Source: Rhodococcus sp. B7740
Lineage (GTDB): Bacteria > Actinomycetota > Actinomycetes > Mycobacteriales > Mycobacteriaceae
Assembly (NCBI RefSeq): GCF_000954115.1
Contig: NZ_CP010797.1
Location: forward strand, 2,170,001-2,234,000
DNA length: 64,000 bases
Reading direction: 5' to 3'
Shown: positions 26,815 to 36,390 of the stretch, piece by piece
Numbering within the stretch: position 1 is the stretch's first letter
Layout of the letters: the number at the start of each line of letters is the position of its first letter
Program-made: the position numbers and the translations under genes
The notes under the pieces: generated by a model
What the model saw: the letters and a program-made list of their open reading frames with translations, nothing else
Told to the model about the DNA's origin: nothing
The model's database searches: none

Positions 26815-26844
26815 TTGACTCGACACGATGTTAGCGCTCACACT
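26815..26844 (+). promoter_or_regulatory. Putative araBDA promoter
   Basis: -35 TTGACT (26815-26820) and -10 CACACT (26839-26844) lie 18 bases apart, about 45 bases upstream of araB. The AraR-like operator overlaps the spacer and -10. Confidence 0.4.
26829..26842. promoter_or_regulatory. AraR-like operator
   Basis: TGTTAGCGCTCACA is an imperfect palindrome of form TGTnAGCGCTnACA. It resembles LacI/AraR-family arabinose operators as I recall them from Corynebacterium. It sits on the araB promoter, consistent with repression in the absence of arabinose. No araR gene is in the window. Confidence 0.5.
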
Positions 26845-26887
26845 GTGTTGCACACGTCACAGTCGGTGACCCACGAAGGAGATCTGA

Positions 26888-28561
26888 ATGCCGGTTGACC
26901 GATACACGGTTGGGGTCGACTTCGGCACCCTGTCCGGACGCGCCGTCGTCGTTCGGGTGTCCGACGGCACCGAAATCGCCTCGGCAGTACATGATTACCG
27001 ACACGCAGTGCTCGAGGAGACGCTGCCCGACGGCACGGTCCGATTGCCCGACGCATGGGCCCTGCAGGTACCGGACGACTATCGAGACGTCCTGCGTCGG
27101 GCGGTACCCGCCGCGCTGGCCGCTGCGGGCATCGAGGCCGAGCAGGTGGTCGGCATCGCCACCGACTTCACCGCGTGCACCATGGTGCCCACCTACGCCG
27201 ACGGCACTCCGCTGTGCGAAGATCCGCGCTTCGCCGATCGACCGCACTCGTACGTGAAATTGTGGAAACACCATGCGGCACAGGGGCAGGCGGACCGCAT
27301 CAACGAACTCGCCGCGCGTCGCGGTGAGAGTTGGCTGCCTCGTTACGGCGGACTGATCTCCTCGGAATGGGAGTTCGCCAAGGCACTGCAGATTCACGAG
27401 GAAGATTCCGAGATCTACGACGCGATGGACCGATGGGTCGAAGCCGCCGATTGGATCGTGTGGCAACTGTGCGGACACTACGTACGCAACGCCTGTACCG
27501 CCGGTTACAAGGGCATCTATCAGGACGGGCACTACCCGTCCGTGGACTTCCTCACCGAACTGGCACCGGGCTTCGGTTCCTTCGTCGCCGACAAGCTCGA
27601 TCAGCCTCTGGGCGAGTTGGGTTCTCGTGCAGGTACGTTGACCGCCGAGGCTGCGCGATGGACCGGACTTCCCGAGGGCATAGCCGTCGCCGTCGGCAAC
27701 GTCGATGCGCACGTGACGGCACCCGCGGCCGGAGCGGTGGAACCGGGCCGAATGGTCGCCATCATGGGGACCTCGACCTGCCACGTGATGAGCTCGACCG
27801 TCCTGAAGGAAGTTCCCGGCATGTGCGGGGTTGTGGACGGCGGAATCGTCGCCGGATCGTTCGGCTACGAGGCAGGCCAGAGCGGCGTAGGCGACATTTT
27901 CGGATGGTTCACGCGCACTTCGGTTCCCGCGGCGTACAGCGAGGCGGCTGCTGCGGCAGGTGAGTCGGTGCACGAGCACCTGACCCGCCTCGCGCAGGCG
28001 CAGGACGTGGGCGAGCACGGACTCGTCGCGCTCGATTGGCACAGCGGGAACCGGTCGGTTCTGGTCGATCACGAGCTCTCCGGCCTGGTCGTCGGGACAA
28101 CGCTGGCCACGCGTCCCGAGGACACCTACCGTGCGCTGCTCGAAGCAACGGCATTCGGAACCCGCGTCATCGTGGAAACCTTCCGCAACAGTGGCGTCCC
28201 GGTCGAGGAGTTCGTCGTCGCCGGCGGGTTGGCACGCAACGCGCTGCTCATGCAGATCTACGCCGATGTGCTGCGAATGCCGTTGTCGGTCATCGCCTCC
28301 GCACAGGGACCTGCTCTGGGATCTGCCATCCACGCGGCGGTGGCGGCCGGGTGCTACCCGGACGTGCCCGTCGCCTCGAAGTCGATGGGCAAGGTACACC
28401 GGGCCGCTTTCGTGCCCGACGAATCGCGATCGAAAGCCTACGACTCCCTGTTCGAGATCTATCTGGGATTGCACGACCGGTTCGGCCGGGACGTGCCGAC
28501 CATGCGCCGTCTGCGAGCACTGCGACGTGACGCGCTGACCCGAAGGGTGGATGCACGATGA
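26888..28561 (+). CDS. araB: Ribulokinase
   Basis: 557 residues of the FGGY kinase family. It has the N-terminal ATPase segment VGVDFGTLSGRAVVV (9-23), the ribulokinase-type ATDFTACTMVPTYADGTPL, and the C-terminal nucleotide segment VVAGGLARNALLMQIYADVL. It phosphorylates L-ribulose to L-ribulose 5-phosphate. A strong GAAGGAG precedes ATG 26888. It is the first gene of araBDA, with its stop overlapping araD. Confidence 0.95.
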   Translation: MPVDRYTVGVDFGTLSGRAVVVRVSDGTEIASAVHDYRHAVLEETLPDGTVRLPDAWALQVPDDYRDVLRRAVPAALAAAGIEAEQVVGIATDFTACTMVPTYADGTPLCEDPRFADRPHSYVKLWKHHAAQGQADRINELAARRGESWLPRYGGLISSEWEFAKALQIHEEDSEIYDAMDRWVEAADWIVWQLCGHYVRNACTAGYKGIYQDGHYPSVDFLTELAPGFGSFVADKLDQPLGELGSRAGTLTAEAARWTGLPEGIAVAVGNVDAHVTAPAAGAVEPGRMVAIMGTSTCHVMSSTVLKEVPGMCGVVDGGIVAGSFGYEAGQSGVGDIFGWFTRTSVPAAYSEAAAAAGESVHEHLTRLAQAQDVGEHGLVALDWHSGNRSVLVDHELSGLVVGTTLATRPEDTYRALLEATAFGTRVIVETFRNSGVPVEEFVVAGGLARNALLMQIYADVLRMPLSVIASAQGPALGSAIHAAVAAGCYPDVPVASKSMGKVHRAAFVPDESRSKAYDSLFEIYLGLHDRFGRDVPTMRRLRALRRDALTRRVDAR

Positions 28562-29235
28562 CCGTCGTCGACGACGTGCGCGAGGCCATCGAGCAGATCC
28601 GCCGCGACGTCTGCACCCTGCACGCCGAATTGATGCGGTACGGACTGGTCGTGTGGACGGCAGGCAACGTCTCGGCGCGGGTTCCGGGCCGGGATCTGAT
28701 GGTCATCAAACCCAGTGGCGTCTCGTACGACGATCTCACGCCCGGCAACATGGTGGTGTGCGATCTGTACGGCAAGGTGGTCGAGGGTGACCATGCGCCG
28801 TCATCGGACACCGAAGCGCAGGCCTACGTCTACAGACACCTAGATCACATCGGCGGTGTGGTGCACACACATTCGCCGTACGCGGTGGCGTGGGCGGCCC
28901 GAGGAGAACCGATTCCCGTGGTCACCACGATGTGCGCGGACGAGTTCGGCGGAGACATCCCGGTCGGACCCTTCGCCACGATCGGCGACGACTCGATCGG
29001 CCGCGGCATCGTCGACACCCTCGCGGACAGTCGATCTCCCGCCGTGCTGATGCAGAACCACGGTGTGTTCGCGGTGGGACCCACCGCTCGATCGGCGGTG
29101 AAGGCGGCTGTCATGTGCGAGGACGTCGCGCGATCGGTACATCTGTCCTACCAACTGGGACAGCCACTTCGCATTCCGAGCGCATCGGTCGACGCGCTCT
29201 ACGACCGCTATCAGAACGTCTACGGCCAGCGCTGA
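28558..29235 (+). CDS. araD: L-ribulose-5-phosphate 4-epimerase
   Basis: 225 residues of the class II aldolase/epimerase family. Zinc-binding histidines are H103 and H105 (VVHTHSPYA) and H168 (MQNHGVFA); the substrate loops are TAGNVSAR and KPSG. It converts L-ribulose 5-phosphate to D-xylulose 5-phosphate, feeding the pentose phosphate pathway. It overlaps araB by ATGA. Confidence 0.95.
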   Translation: MTVVDDVREAIEQIRRDVCTLHAELMRYGLVVWTAGNVSARVPGRDLMVIKPSGVSYDDLTPGNMVVCDLYGKVVEGDHAPSSDTEAQAYVYRHLDHIGGVVHTHSPYAVAWAARGEPIPVVTTMCADEFGGDIPVGPFATIGDDSIGRGIVDTLADSRSPAVLMQNHGVFAVGPTARSAVKAAVMCEDVARSVHLSYQLGQPLRIPSASVDALYDRYQNVYGQR

Positions 29236-29272
29236 CCGGCGCGCCGAATCTTCTCTCCACGGAGGTACTCCC

Positions 29273-30757
29273 ATGTCCGAAGTATGGTTTCTCACCGGTA
29301 GTCAAAGCCTCTACGGGCCCGAGACCCTCGAACAAGTAGCAGCCCAGTCTCGCGAGATCGCGGACAAACTCGATGCGGCACTTCCTGTCTCGGTGGTCTG
29401 GAAGCCGGTTCTGCTCGACGCGTCGTCCATCCTCGGCACCATGCGCGAGGCCAATGCCGCCGGCGAATGCGTGGGCGTGGTGACGTGGATGCACACCTTC
29501 TCCCCCGCCAAGATGTGGATCGCCGGCCTCGATGCGTTGGACGTTCCGCTGCTGCACCTGCATACGCAGGCGGGAATGTCGTTGCCCTGGTCCACGATCG
29601 ACATGGAGTTCATGAACCTCAATCAGGCCGCCCACGGTGATCGCGAGTTCGGGCACGTCGAGTCCCGGGTGGGGGTTCTGCGCACGATCGTGGCGGGCCA
29701 CGTCGACAATCCCGCGGTTGTGGAGCGTGCGGAGCAGTGGGTGCGAGCGGCCCTCGGCCGAGCGGAGCTGAGGTCACTGCGCCTGGCACGTTTCGGCGAC
29801 AACATGCGCGACGTCGCAGTGACGGAAGGCGACAAGGTCGAAGCGCAGTTGCGATTCGGAGTCTCCGTCAACACCTACGGCGTCAACGATCTGGTCGAGG
29901 TGGTGGACGGAGTGAGCGACTCGGCGATCTCGGACCTGATCGACGAATACCGCTCGTCCTACGACATCGCACCGAGCCTCGACAAGGGCGGTGACCGTCA
30001 CGAATCCCTCCGCTACGGTGCCCGTGTCGAAGCCGGGCTGCGGCAGTTCCTCACCGAGGGGGGATTCAAGGCCTTCACCACCAACTTCGAGGATCTCGGC
30101 GGACTTCGTCAGTTGCCCGGGCTCGCAGTGCAGCGCCTCATGGCCGACGGATACGGCTTCGGCGGCGAGGGTGACTGGAAGACCTCGATGTTGTTGCGCG
30201 GCATGAAGGTGATGGCCGAGGGACTCGACGGTGGAACGTCGTTCATGGAGGACTACACCTACAACCTCGTTCCCGGTGCGGAGAAGATCCTCGGCGCACA
30301 CATGCTCGAGGTGTGCCCGTCGATCACCGCCTCGCGGCCCACCCTGGAGATCCATCCACTGTCCATCGGTGGCCGCGAAGACCCGGTGCGACTGCGATTC
30401 ACCGCCGATCCAGGACCCGGCGTAGTCGTCGGACTCTCGGATGTCGGTGAACGATTCAGATTGACAGCCAACGTGATCGACGTCGTCGAGCCCGACGAGG
30501 CGCTGCCGAAACTACCCGTGGCGTGCGCTGTGTGGGAACCGCAGCCCTCACTCGCGGTGTCGGCGGAATCCTGGCTGACGGCCGGTGCGCCCCACCACAC
30601 GGTTCTGAGCACCGCCATCGGTCTGCCTGTGCTGGAGGCATTCTCGGACATGATCGGCGTCGAACTGCTCACCATCGATGCGGGCACCACCACGCGTGGA
30701 TTCCAACAGACACTGCGATGGAACGCGGCCTACCACCGACTCGCAGCGAGGTTGTGA
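29273..30757 (+). CDS. araA: L-arabinose isomerase
   Basis: 494 residues, close to the usual 500. The sequence opens [20 protein letters not shown], with [12 protein letters not shown], the metal region [14 protein letters not shown] and a terminal [15 protein letters not shown] region, all characteristic. It isomerises L-arabinose to L-ribulose with a divalent metal. GGAGG lies before ATG 29273. It is the last gene of araBDA; no arabinose transporter or regulator is nearby. Confidence 0.95.
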   Translation: MSEVWFLTGSQSLYGPETLEQVAAQSREIADKLDAALPVSVVWKPVLLDASSILGTMREANAAGECVGVVTWMHTFSPAKMWIAGLDALDVPLLHLHTQAGMSLPWSTIDMEFMNLNQAAHGDREFGHVESRVGVLRTIVAGHVDNPAVVERAEQWVRAALGRAELRSLRLARFGDNMRDVAVTEGDKVEAQLRFGVSVNTYGVNDLVEVVDGVSDSAISDLIDEYRSSYDIAPSLDKGGDRHESLRYGARVEAGLRQFLTEGGFKAFTTNFEDLGGLRQLPGLAVQRLMADGYGFGGEGDWKTSMLLRGMKVMAEGLDGGTSFMEDYTYNLVPGAEKILGAHMLEVCPSITASRPTLEIHPLSIGGREDPVRLRFTADPGPGVVVGLSDVGERFRLTANVIDVVEPDEALPKLPVACAVWEPQPSLAVSAESWLTAGAPHHTVLSTAIGLPVLEAFSDMIGVELLTIDAGTTTRGFQQTLRWNAAYHRLAARL

Positions 30758-30766
30758 GGTCGGCGA

Positions 30767-31714
30767 TCATCCATGTCGTCTGCGATATTCCTGTTCGGCT
30801 CCGGGGTGGAGGGGGATGCTGCCGGTCATGACCAGCGACCGCGCATCGAGAAATTGGCTGCCGATCGCCTGGCTGGGAACCAGCCCGGACGACTGATCGA
30901 GAAGCACACCCACCAGCGCAGCGACAACGCGGTCCGGCACGTCCGGATGTGCCAGGAGAAGATTCGGAATGCCCACGGAGGTCACCTCCGGATGTTCGCC
31001 GTACACGTTTGCCGGTACCAGCACAGCCTCGTACGCGGTACCGAATTCGCGTCTGAGATCAGCGACGACGGTACCCAGATCGAGTAGACGAATCGCGGCT
31101 CGAGGCTGGGCAAATGCCGGTGTCGGCAACCCGCCCGCCCACATCACGGCGTCGACTTCGTTGGCCGTCAGGGCATCTGCCGCTGAGCTCATCGAGAGCT
31201 GAACCTGTTCGACAGCACCGTCTTCCGAAACACCCGCTGCGCGGAGGACTCGCTGAGATACTTCGGTGGCACCGGATCCCGGGGCACCGATGCTCACGTT
31301 TCGTCCTCGCAGATCGTCCACGGACTCGATGGTCGAGTCTGCTCGCACGGCCACTTGGAAGTAGTTCTCGTAGACGCACCCGACTGCCGCCAGCTCTCCG
31401 CTCGGATGACTGTAAGCAGCGTCCATGAGCGTCAGTGCCAGCTCGGCCTGCCGAGAACCCAGTGCCTCGAGGTTGTCGACGGAGCCGGCCGAGGTGAGCG
31501 GAACAATCTGCGCTACAGCGGTTTTCGCGACAGATTCGGACAGCAGTCCGGCGAACTCCCAGAAGAAGCCACCGACCTCGCCTGCAGCGAGGCGCAGCTG
31601 CATCGGCGGATCCGAGGCGCAGGCACCCGCGAAAGCAGCGCTCAGTGCCAACAGACCGGCCTGCAGCGCCGTTCTACGCGAGAGCGACGCTGCATGCTCG
31701 GCCATGTCAGTCAC
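30767..31714 (-). CDS. TAXI-family solute-binding lipoprotein (orphan)
   Basis: 315 residues. A twin-arginine-type leader SRRTALQAGLLALSAA ends in the lipobox AGAC (C32), suggesting a membrane-anchored lipoprotein. The mature part has TAXI features: AGEVGGFFWEFA, LTSAGSVDNLEALGSRQAEL, and IGAPGSGATEVSQRVL. TAXI proteins normally deliver carboxylates to TRAP membrane subunits, but none is encoded here. Instead it is the fourth gene after a response regulator, histidine kinase and MHS transporter, 16 bases after the transporter. It may be a sensor subunit for the kinase. Confidence 0.83.
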   Translation of the reverse strand: MTDMAEHAASLSRRTALQAGLLALSAAFAGACASDPPMQLRLAAGEVGGFFWEFAGLLSESVAKTAVAQIVPLTSAGSVDNLEALGSRQAELALTLMDAAYSHPSGELAAVGCVYENYFQVAVRADSTIESVDDLRGRNVSIGAPGSGATEVSQRVLRAAGVSEDGAVEQVQLSMSSAADALTANEVDAVMWAGGLPTPAFAQPRAAIRLLDLGTVVADLRREFGTAYEAVLVPANVYGEHPEVTSVGIPNLLLAHPDVPDRVVAALVGVLLDQSSGLVPSQAIGSQFLDARSLVMTGSIPLHPGAEQEYRRRHG

Positions 31715-31730
31715 TGTAGGGCGTCACAGG

Positions 31731-33095
31731 TCACTGGAACGCTCGACCCTGCTCTCGGTCGAGTACGGTCTCGGACTTGTTGCGCAGTACGAAGATGTAC
31801 ACAAGCAGCGAGATGGCGATCACGACCGTCACGTAGAGGATGAACCAACCCACGTGCTCGCCGTTCTTCGCGGCTTGGTAGATCAGTGGTGCTGTGCCAC
31901 CGAAGGCCGAGTTGGCGAGTGCGTATCCCAAGCCGACGCCGAGTGCGCGGACGTGAGAGGGGAACAGCTCTGCTTTGACGATCGCATTGATCGAGGTGTA
32001 GCCGGTGAGGATGACGTAGCCGACGCACACCAGGGCGAGCGACTGCACCACCGACGTCGCCGTCGGCAGGTACGTGATGAGTACGTAGGTGTACAGCACG
32101 CCTCCGATACCGAAGAAGACGAGCAGCGGCTTGCGGCCCACCTTGTCGCTGATCATTCCGCCGATGGGCTGCAGCAGCATGAGGAAGACCAGGCCGGCGA
32201 GGTTGATCCAGGTACCGGTCATCCCCCGGTCCTCGTACGCGGTCTTGACCATCGAGGGTGCGTTGACGCTGTAGGTGTAGAACGCAATGGTGCCACCGGC
32301 CGTCACCATGAAGCAGATCAGCAACGCCCGCCAGTGGTTGGCGACCAACTCCTTCAAGGAACCGGAGGCTTTGTCCGCACCGCTGCGAACGGCGTCGAGT
32401 CGATCCTCGGTCAAGGATTCGTCCATGCTGCGGCGCAGCCAGAAGACCACCACTGCCGCGACTCCGCCGATGAAGAAGGCTATGCGCCAACCGAAGTTCT
32501 CGATCTGTTCGCGCTCGAGGAACACCTGCATCAGCAGCAGAGTCACCTGTGCGAGCACATGCCCACCGACGAGGGTGACGTATTGGAACGACGAGAAGAA
32601 TCCCCGACGCTCGCGCGTGGCGGCCTCGGACATGTACGTCGCCGACGCACCGTACTCACCACCGGTGGCGAAGCCCTGAACCAGCCGGCACAGGATCAGG
32701 ATCACGGCGGCCCATACGCCGATGCTCTCCCGTCCGGGAGTGAGCGCGATGACCAGCGAGCACGCCGCCATCATCGAGACGCTGAACGTCAGTGCAGCCC
32801 TGCGCCCGTTGCGGTCCGCGTAGCGGCCGAAGAACCACGACCCGACCGGTCGCATCAAGAACGTGACCGCAAAGATCCCGTACACGTAGATGGTGGAGTT
32901 CTTGTCGGCGGAGTCGAAGAACTGATTCTCGAAATACGTCGCGAAGACGGTGTAGACGTACACGTCGTACCACTCGACCAGATTTCCGGACGACCCCCGC
33001 AACGTGTTGAAGACGGCACGGCGGGTGGCAGCGCGAGAGGAGACGGGTGGACTCGGGAGCGTCGAACCGGTGATCGAGGTGGCCTCGTTGGCCAT
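31731..33095 (-). CDS. MFS transporter, MHS family (ketoglutarate permease-like)
   Basis: 454 residues and about 12 transmembrane helices. The sequence contains LRGSSGNLVEWYDVYVYTVFATYF and GRYADRNGRRAAL between TM2 and TM3, as in KgtP-like dicarboxylate:H+ symporters. ATG 33095 is selected over 33113 because GGAAGGACC lies just before it. It is in line with a two-component system and a TAXI binding protein, so its substrate is probably the organic acid sensed by that system. Confidence 0.87.
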   Translation of the reverse strand: MANEATSITGSTLPSPPVSSRAATRRAVFNTLRGSSGNLVEWYDVYVYTVFATYFENQFFDSADKNSTIYVYGIFAVTFLMRPVGSWFFGRYADRNGRRAALTFSVSMMAACSLVIALTPGRESIGVWAAVILILCRLVQGFATGGEYGASATYMSEAATRERRGFFSSFQYVTLVGGHVLAQVTLLLMQVFLEREQIENFGWRIAFFIGGVAAVVVFWLRRSMDESLTEDRLDAVRSGADKASGSLKELVANHWRALLICFMVTAGGTIAFYTYSVNAPSMVKTAYEDRGMTGTWINLAGLVFLMLLQPIGGMISDKVGRKPLLVFFGIGGVLYTYVLITYLPTATSVVQSLALVCVGYVILTGYTSINAIVKAELFPSHVRALGVGLGYALANSAFGGTAPLIYQAAKNGEHVGWFILYVTVVIAISLLVYIFVLRNKSETVLDREQGRAFQ

Positions 33096-33202
33096 GGTTT
33101 GGTCCTTCCACATTCAGCGGACAGTTGGGCTGCCGGTCAACGATCGGCAACCGAAGCCTCCCTACTGTGACGGCAAGCACAGCCGGAACCAAGCCGTTTC
33201 GG

Positions 33203-33227
33203 ATTTCCTAACACTCCCTTAGGAAAT
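33203..33227. promoter_or_regulatory. Inverted repeat at the kinase-transporter junction
   Basis: ATTTCCTAA (33203-33211) and TTAGGAAAT (33219-33227) are perfect 9-base arms around a 7-base spacer. One arm encodes the last residues and stop of the histidine kinase. The AT-rich arms stand out in this DNA. It could be the binding site of the adjacent response regulator, controlling the transporter, or a weak terminator. Confidence 0.5.
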
Positions 33228-34619
33228 GACTTTCGGAAGGCGCAGTTCGATCCGCAGTCCCACTGGCCGACGCTCCATGACCCGAAGGGATCCGCCGGCT
33301 CGCTCGGTCAGGGCGTGGACGATCGACAGACCCAGACCGGTACCGTCGCCGTGCGAACCGGACGCTCGATAGAACCGATCGACGACCTTGCCGAGTTCGT
33401 CGGTGGGCACGCCCGGTCCGTTGTCGGACAACCACATCGTGACGTCCGCGTCACTGCTTCGATAGTCGATCTCGATGCCGGAGCCGGAGCCGGCGTACTT
33501 GGTTGCATTGCTCAGCAGAGCGTCGAGAATTCGAGTCAGGTCGTCCTCCGACATTGCAACGCGACAATCCGCATCGGCATCCGGCTCCGAGACGTGAACG
33601 GTCATTCCCGCCACGACTATCGTGCTGGACCAGAATTCGACTCGATCTGCGACAACCGCACCGAGATCGCAGCCGGGAGACCGGGTGCTCGCCGGGGTTT
33701 CGGCAGCTGCGAGAACGAGCAGACCTTCCACCACGGAGCTCAAACGATCCACCTCGAGTGTGGTCCGCCGGTGCGCATCGGTCGCCGAATCCGGCACCCG
33801 CATTCCCAGCACGTCCATCCGAATTCGCAATGCTGCCAGTGGGTTCCGGAGAGAATGGGCGGTGTCGGCCACCAATCGACGTTGCGCAGCGGTGGCGGCC
33901 TCGACGTCGTCGGCCATGGCCTCGAAGGCACTGGACAGCTCACGCACCTCCGGTGGCCCGACGTAGGGTACCGGCTCGAGTCGGTGCGACCCCTCGACCG
34001 ACACCTGATCGTGGAACTTGTCGCCGAACGAATGGACTCGCGAGGACAATGCGCTCAGCGGACGAACGACCCAGCGCGACAACGCAACAGCGATCACCGC
34101 GACCGTCGCGAGGATCAGCATGGCACCGACAGCGATGACCACCCAGGCAATCGCGACGTCCCTGCGCGCAGAATCGGTGGACGCCTCTAGCACCACTGCG
34201 CCGTCCACTTGCGTTCCCCCACCGACCGGGGCGGCAATCAACACCGAGGAATCCGACCACGGCGTCAGACTCGACGGTAGGTCGCCGCGCTGATTGCGCA
34301 GCGCTCCTGCCACCGACTGCTGGACGTCGACACGCTGCACGTCCAGGCCTGATTCCGCCCGCACCCCTCCGGTGCGATCGACGACGACAACTCCCTCGTC
34401 GTACAGACTGTTGTAGCGCTGCACCGATTCTCGAATACGGGCTTCACCGGATTCGTCTTCTCGCGAGCTGAGTTCCGCAAAGAACGATGCTGCGGCGGCC
34501 CGATTCTCGCCGAATCGTTGGGCTCGTTCGCGACCGACCAACAGCGCGAGGGGAACCGACAGAGCAAGCACGACCACAGTGGAGTAGATCATCAACACCA
34601 AAAGGACACGCCGCCGCAC
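33219..34619 (-). CDS. Sensor histidine kinase
   Basis: 466 residues from GTG 34619. TM1 is about 5-29, an extracytoplasmic sensor region about 30-154, TM2 about 155-182, then HAMP. The phospho-acceptor is H255 in ADTAHSLRNPLAALR, and the ATPase boxes are LLSNATKYAG, DNGPGVP and GTGLGLSIV. GTG 34619 follows the response regulator stop by one base. ATG 34667 is an in-frame alternative that would overlap it by 47 bases. It phosphorylates the OmpR-type regulator encoded just upstream. Confidence 0.88.
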   Translation of the reverse strand: MRRRVLLVLMIYSTVVVLALSVPLALLVGRERAQRFGENRAAAASFFAELSSREDESGEARIRESVQRYNSLYDEGVVVVDRTGGVRAESGLDVQRVDVQQSVAGALRNQRGDLPSSLTPWSDSSVLIAAPVGGGTQVDGAVVLEASTDSARRDVAIAWVVIAVGAMLILATVAVIAVALSRWVVRPLSALSSRVHSFGDKFHDQVSVEGSHRLEPVPYVGPPEVRELSSAFEAMADDVEAATAAQRRLVADTAHSLRNPLAALRIRMDVLGMRVPDSATDAHRRTTLEVDRLSSVVEGLLVLAAAETPASTRSPGCDLGAVVADRVEFWSSTIVVAGMTVHVSEPDADADCRVAMSEDDLTRILDALLSNATKYAGSGSGIEIDYRSSDADVTMWLSDNGPGVPTDELGKVVDRFYRASGSHGDGTGLGLSIVHALTERAGGSLRVMERRPVGLRIELRLPKVIS

Positions 34620-34620
34620 G

Positions 34621-35280
34621 TCAGGTATCCCAGCGGTAGCCGAAGCCGCGGATCGTGACGATGGCACCCGGGCGAGAAAGCTTGGAACGCAACGCCGTCA
34701 TGTGTACGTCGAGCGTTCGTGAGATCGCGACGTAGGCGTCACCCCAGATGGCGTCCATCAACTGTTCCCGGCTCACTGCTTCACCGCGTCGCGTCACGAG
34801 ATGAGCCAACAGGTCGAACTCCTTGGTGGTCAGCGCAACAGCGCGTCCGCTGACTTCGACGGCACGGCCGGAGAGATCGACGACGATGTCACCGAGCGTC
34901 AGCCTGTCGGCCGTGGGTTCGGTGGCCGCGCTTCGACGATGCGCGGCCACCTCGAGTCTCGCGTGCAATTCACCCAATCGAGCCGGCTTGACGACGTAGT
35001 CGTCGGCACCGCCGCGCAGGGCCCGCACCACCGAGCGCTCGTCGTCTCGCGCCGTCAGCACCACCACCGGAACCGAACTCAGCGTCCTGAGCTTCCGGAG
35101 AACTTCCAGGCCATCCATGTCGGGCAGTCCGAGATCCAGCAGCACGACATCCATCTCGTGATAGCCGAGCAGGGCGTCGGCACCGCGGCGCATGCGGACA
35201 GGCGTGTGCCCCACCTCGGTCAACGCGTCCACCAACGCATCACCGAGTCCGTCGTCGTCCTCCACCACAGCTATTCGCAT
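34621..35280 (-). CDS. OmpR-family response regulator
   Basis: 219 residues. The receiver domain has D49 as phospho-acceptor in VVLLDLGLPDMDG, the switch threonine in VLTARD and K98 in VVKPA. A C-terminal winged helix ends IRGFGYRWDT. ATG 35280 is preferred over TTG 35289 and follows a TANNNT box, so the operon probably begins with a leaderless message. It likely activates the transporter and TAXI genes downstream, in TctD-like fashion. Confidence 0.9.
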   Translation of the reverse strand: MRIAVVEDDDGLGDALVDALTEVGHTPVRMRRGADALLGYHEMDVVLLDLGLPDMDGLEVLRKLRTLSSVPVVVLTARDDERSVVRALRGGADDYVVKPARLGELHARLEVAAHRRSAATEPTADRLTLGDIVVDLSGRAVEVSGRAVALTTKEFDLLAHLVTRRGEAVSREQLMDAIWGDAYVAISRTLDVHMTALRSKLSRPGAIVTIRGFGYRWDT

Positions 35281-35287
35281 CGAACTC

Positions 35288-35293
35288 AAGATA
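35288..35293 (-). promoter_or_regulatory. -10 box for a leaderless response-regulator transcript
   Basis: On the minus strand TATCTT fits TANNNT and ends 7 bases before ATG 35280. No Shine-Dalgarno is present. Confidence 0.4.
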
Positions 35294-35407
35294 GGCCACT
35301 GGACGCGCGCGGACGTGACTGTTCACCATCGGGTGTCATTCGCGGGATGCCGCCGTTGAGTGACGGTAGTGAACGCACGGCTGCGGCCCGTGGGAGCACC
35401 CAGTTCG

Positions 35408-36055
35408 TCAAGCAGGTGTACTTGCGCGAAGTCCGGGTGCCAGAGCGATATCGATGACTTGCTCGAGCGTCAATACACCCTTGGCGTTCACATCGATTCG
35501 GGTGCCGTCGATCGCGCTCGCAACGACGCGAGTCGTGTGCGTGCTGTCCTGGATGTCGAGCACAGTTCCGTCTGATTCCTCCGACCGCTGGTCGACGAAG
35601 CCCGCGAGGCACGGACCAGCGGGCTGAGCGGACAACCCGACGGTGACTGTCAGCGTGCCGGTCCGGTTGCCGACGGTGACGGTTCCGAGCGCATCTGCCT
35701 CGCCGTCGATCGACTGCCGTACTGCGCCCGCGTCGAAGCCGAAGGTCGGTGCGAACGGTTCGGGTTCGACGGTCGCTCCGGTGGGAAGTGCCGCGATCAG
35801 GGCATCGGTCATCGACTGTGCTTTGGAGTCGAATCTCCACGGCACTTCGGAGTTGTCGGCGTCGCCCTCGATGGCGAATGCGTAGTTCACTCGCACCGAG
35901 TCCTCGGGCTGAATGACCTCCGCGCAACCTGGAATCGTGATCGGGTCGGGCTGCGGTTCGTGCAGCAGTCCGGCAACAACCGTGCCGACAGCAACAATCC
36001 CGACGATCACTGCAACCGTCGACCATACCGAGCCCCGTGCGCCTGTCGATGTCAT
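35408..36055 (-). CDS. Membrane-anchored secreted protein of unknown function
   Basis: 215 residues. A single N-terminal membrane segment (VWSTVAVIVGIVAVGTVVAG, about 10-29) is followed by a 185-residue extracytoplasmic region. Two cysteines, in IPGCAEV and AGPCLAG, could form a disulphide. I do not recognise the domain. AAGGA lies 6 bases before ATG 36055. It has no operon partner. Confidence 0.7.
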   Translation of the reverse strand: MTSTGARGSVWSTVAVIVGIVAVGTVVAGLLHEPQPDPITIPGCAEVIQPEDSVRVNYAFAIEGDADNSEVPWRFDSKAQSMTDALIAALPTGATVEPEPFAPTFGFDAGAVRQSIDGEADALGTVTVGNRTGTLTVTVGLSAQPAGPCLAGFVDQRSEESDGTVLDIQDSTHTTRVVASAIDGTRIDVNAKGVLTLEQVIDIALAPGLRASTPA

Positions 36056-36172
36056 ACGGTCCTTGTCATTTTCGGAACGTTGCGTGTCGCGGGGTGTAGT
36101 TCTGTGCTCACTGGGGCACACCCACAGTGTCCAACCTATGGCGACTCCTCGCCCCGACCCTGTGGAGACTTC

Positions 36173-36328
36173 ATGACAATGCCGACCGACGCAAGCGATG
36201 CAGTTCCGTCCGAAGGCAGCAACGACGGCCCACGCGAGCACACCGCCGAAACGGACGCGGTCGAGGGCGCACACGTGGACGACGAGAACGTGCCACACCC
36301 TCCCGAGAACGGAAACGTGCAGAACTGA
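36173..36328 (+). CDS. Small acidic hypothetical protein
   Basis: 51 residues, rich in Asp and Glu, with no hydrophobic segment; likely disordered. GGAG lies 5 bases before ATG 36173, and a second in-frame ATG is at 36179. No family is recognised. Support is the ribosome site and the composition only. Confidence 0.45.
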   Translation: MTMPTDASDAVPSEGSNDGPREHTAETDAVEGAHVDDENVPHPPENGNVQN

Positions 36329-36390
36329 ACCGCGAGTCGACGGCATGATCGGTACGTGATCACGAACCGTCCGTCGAACAGTTCCGCAGG

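Noticed and set aside
31425..33170. 581-codon plus-strand open frame opposite the transporter and TAXI genes
   Set aside because: Antisense of two recognised genes, low-complexity product, no start signal.
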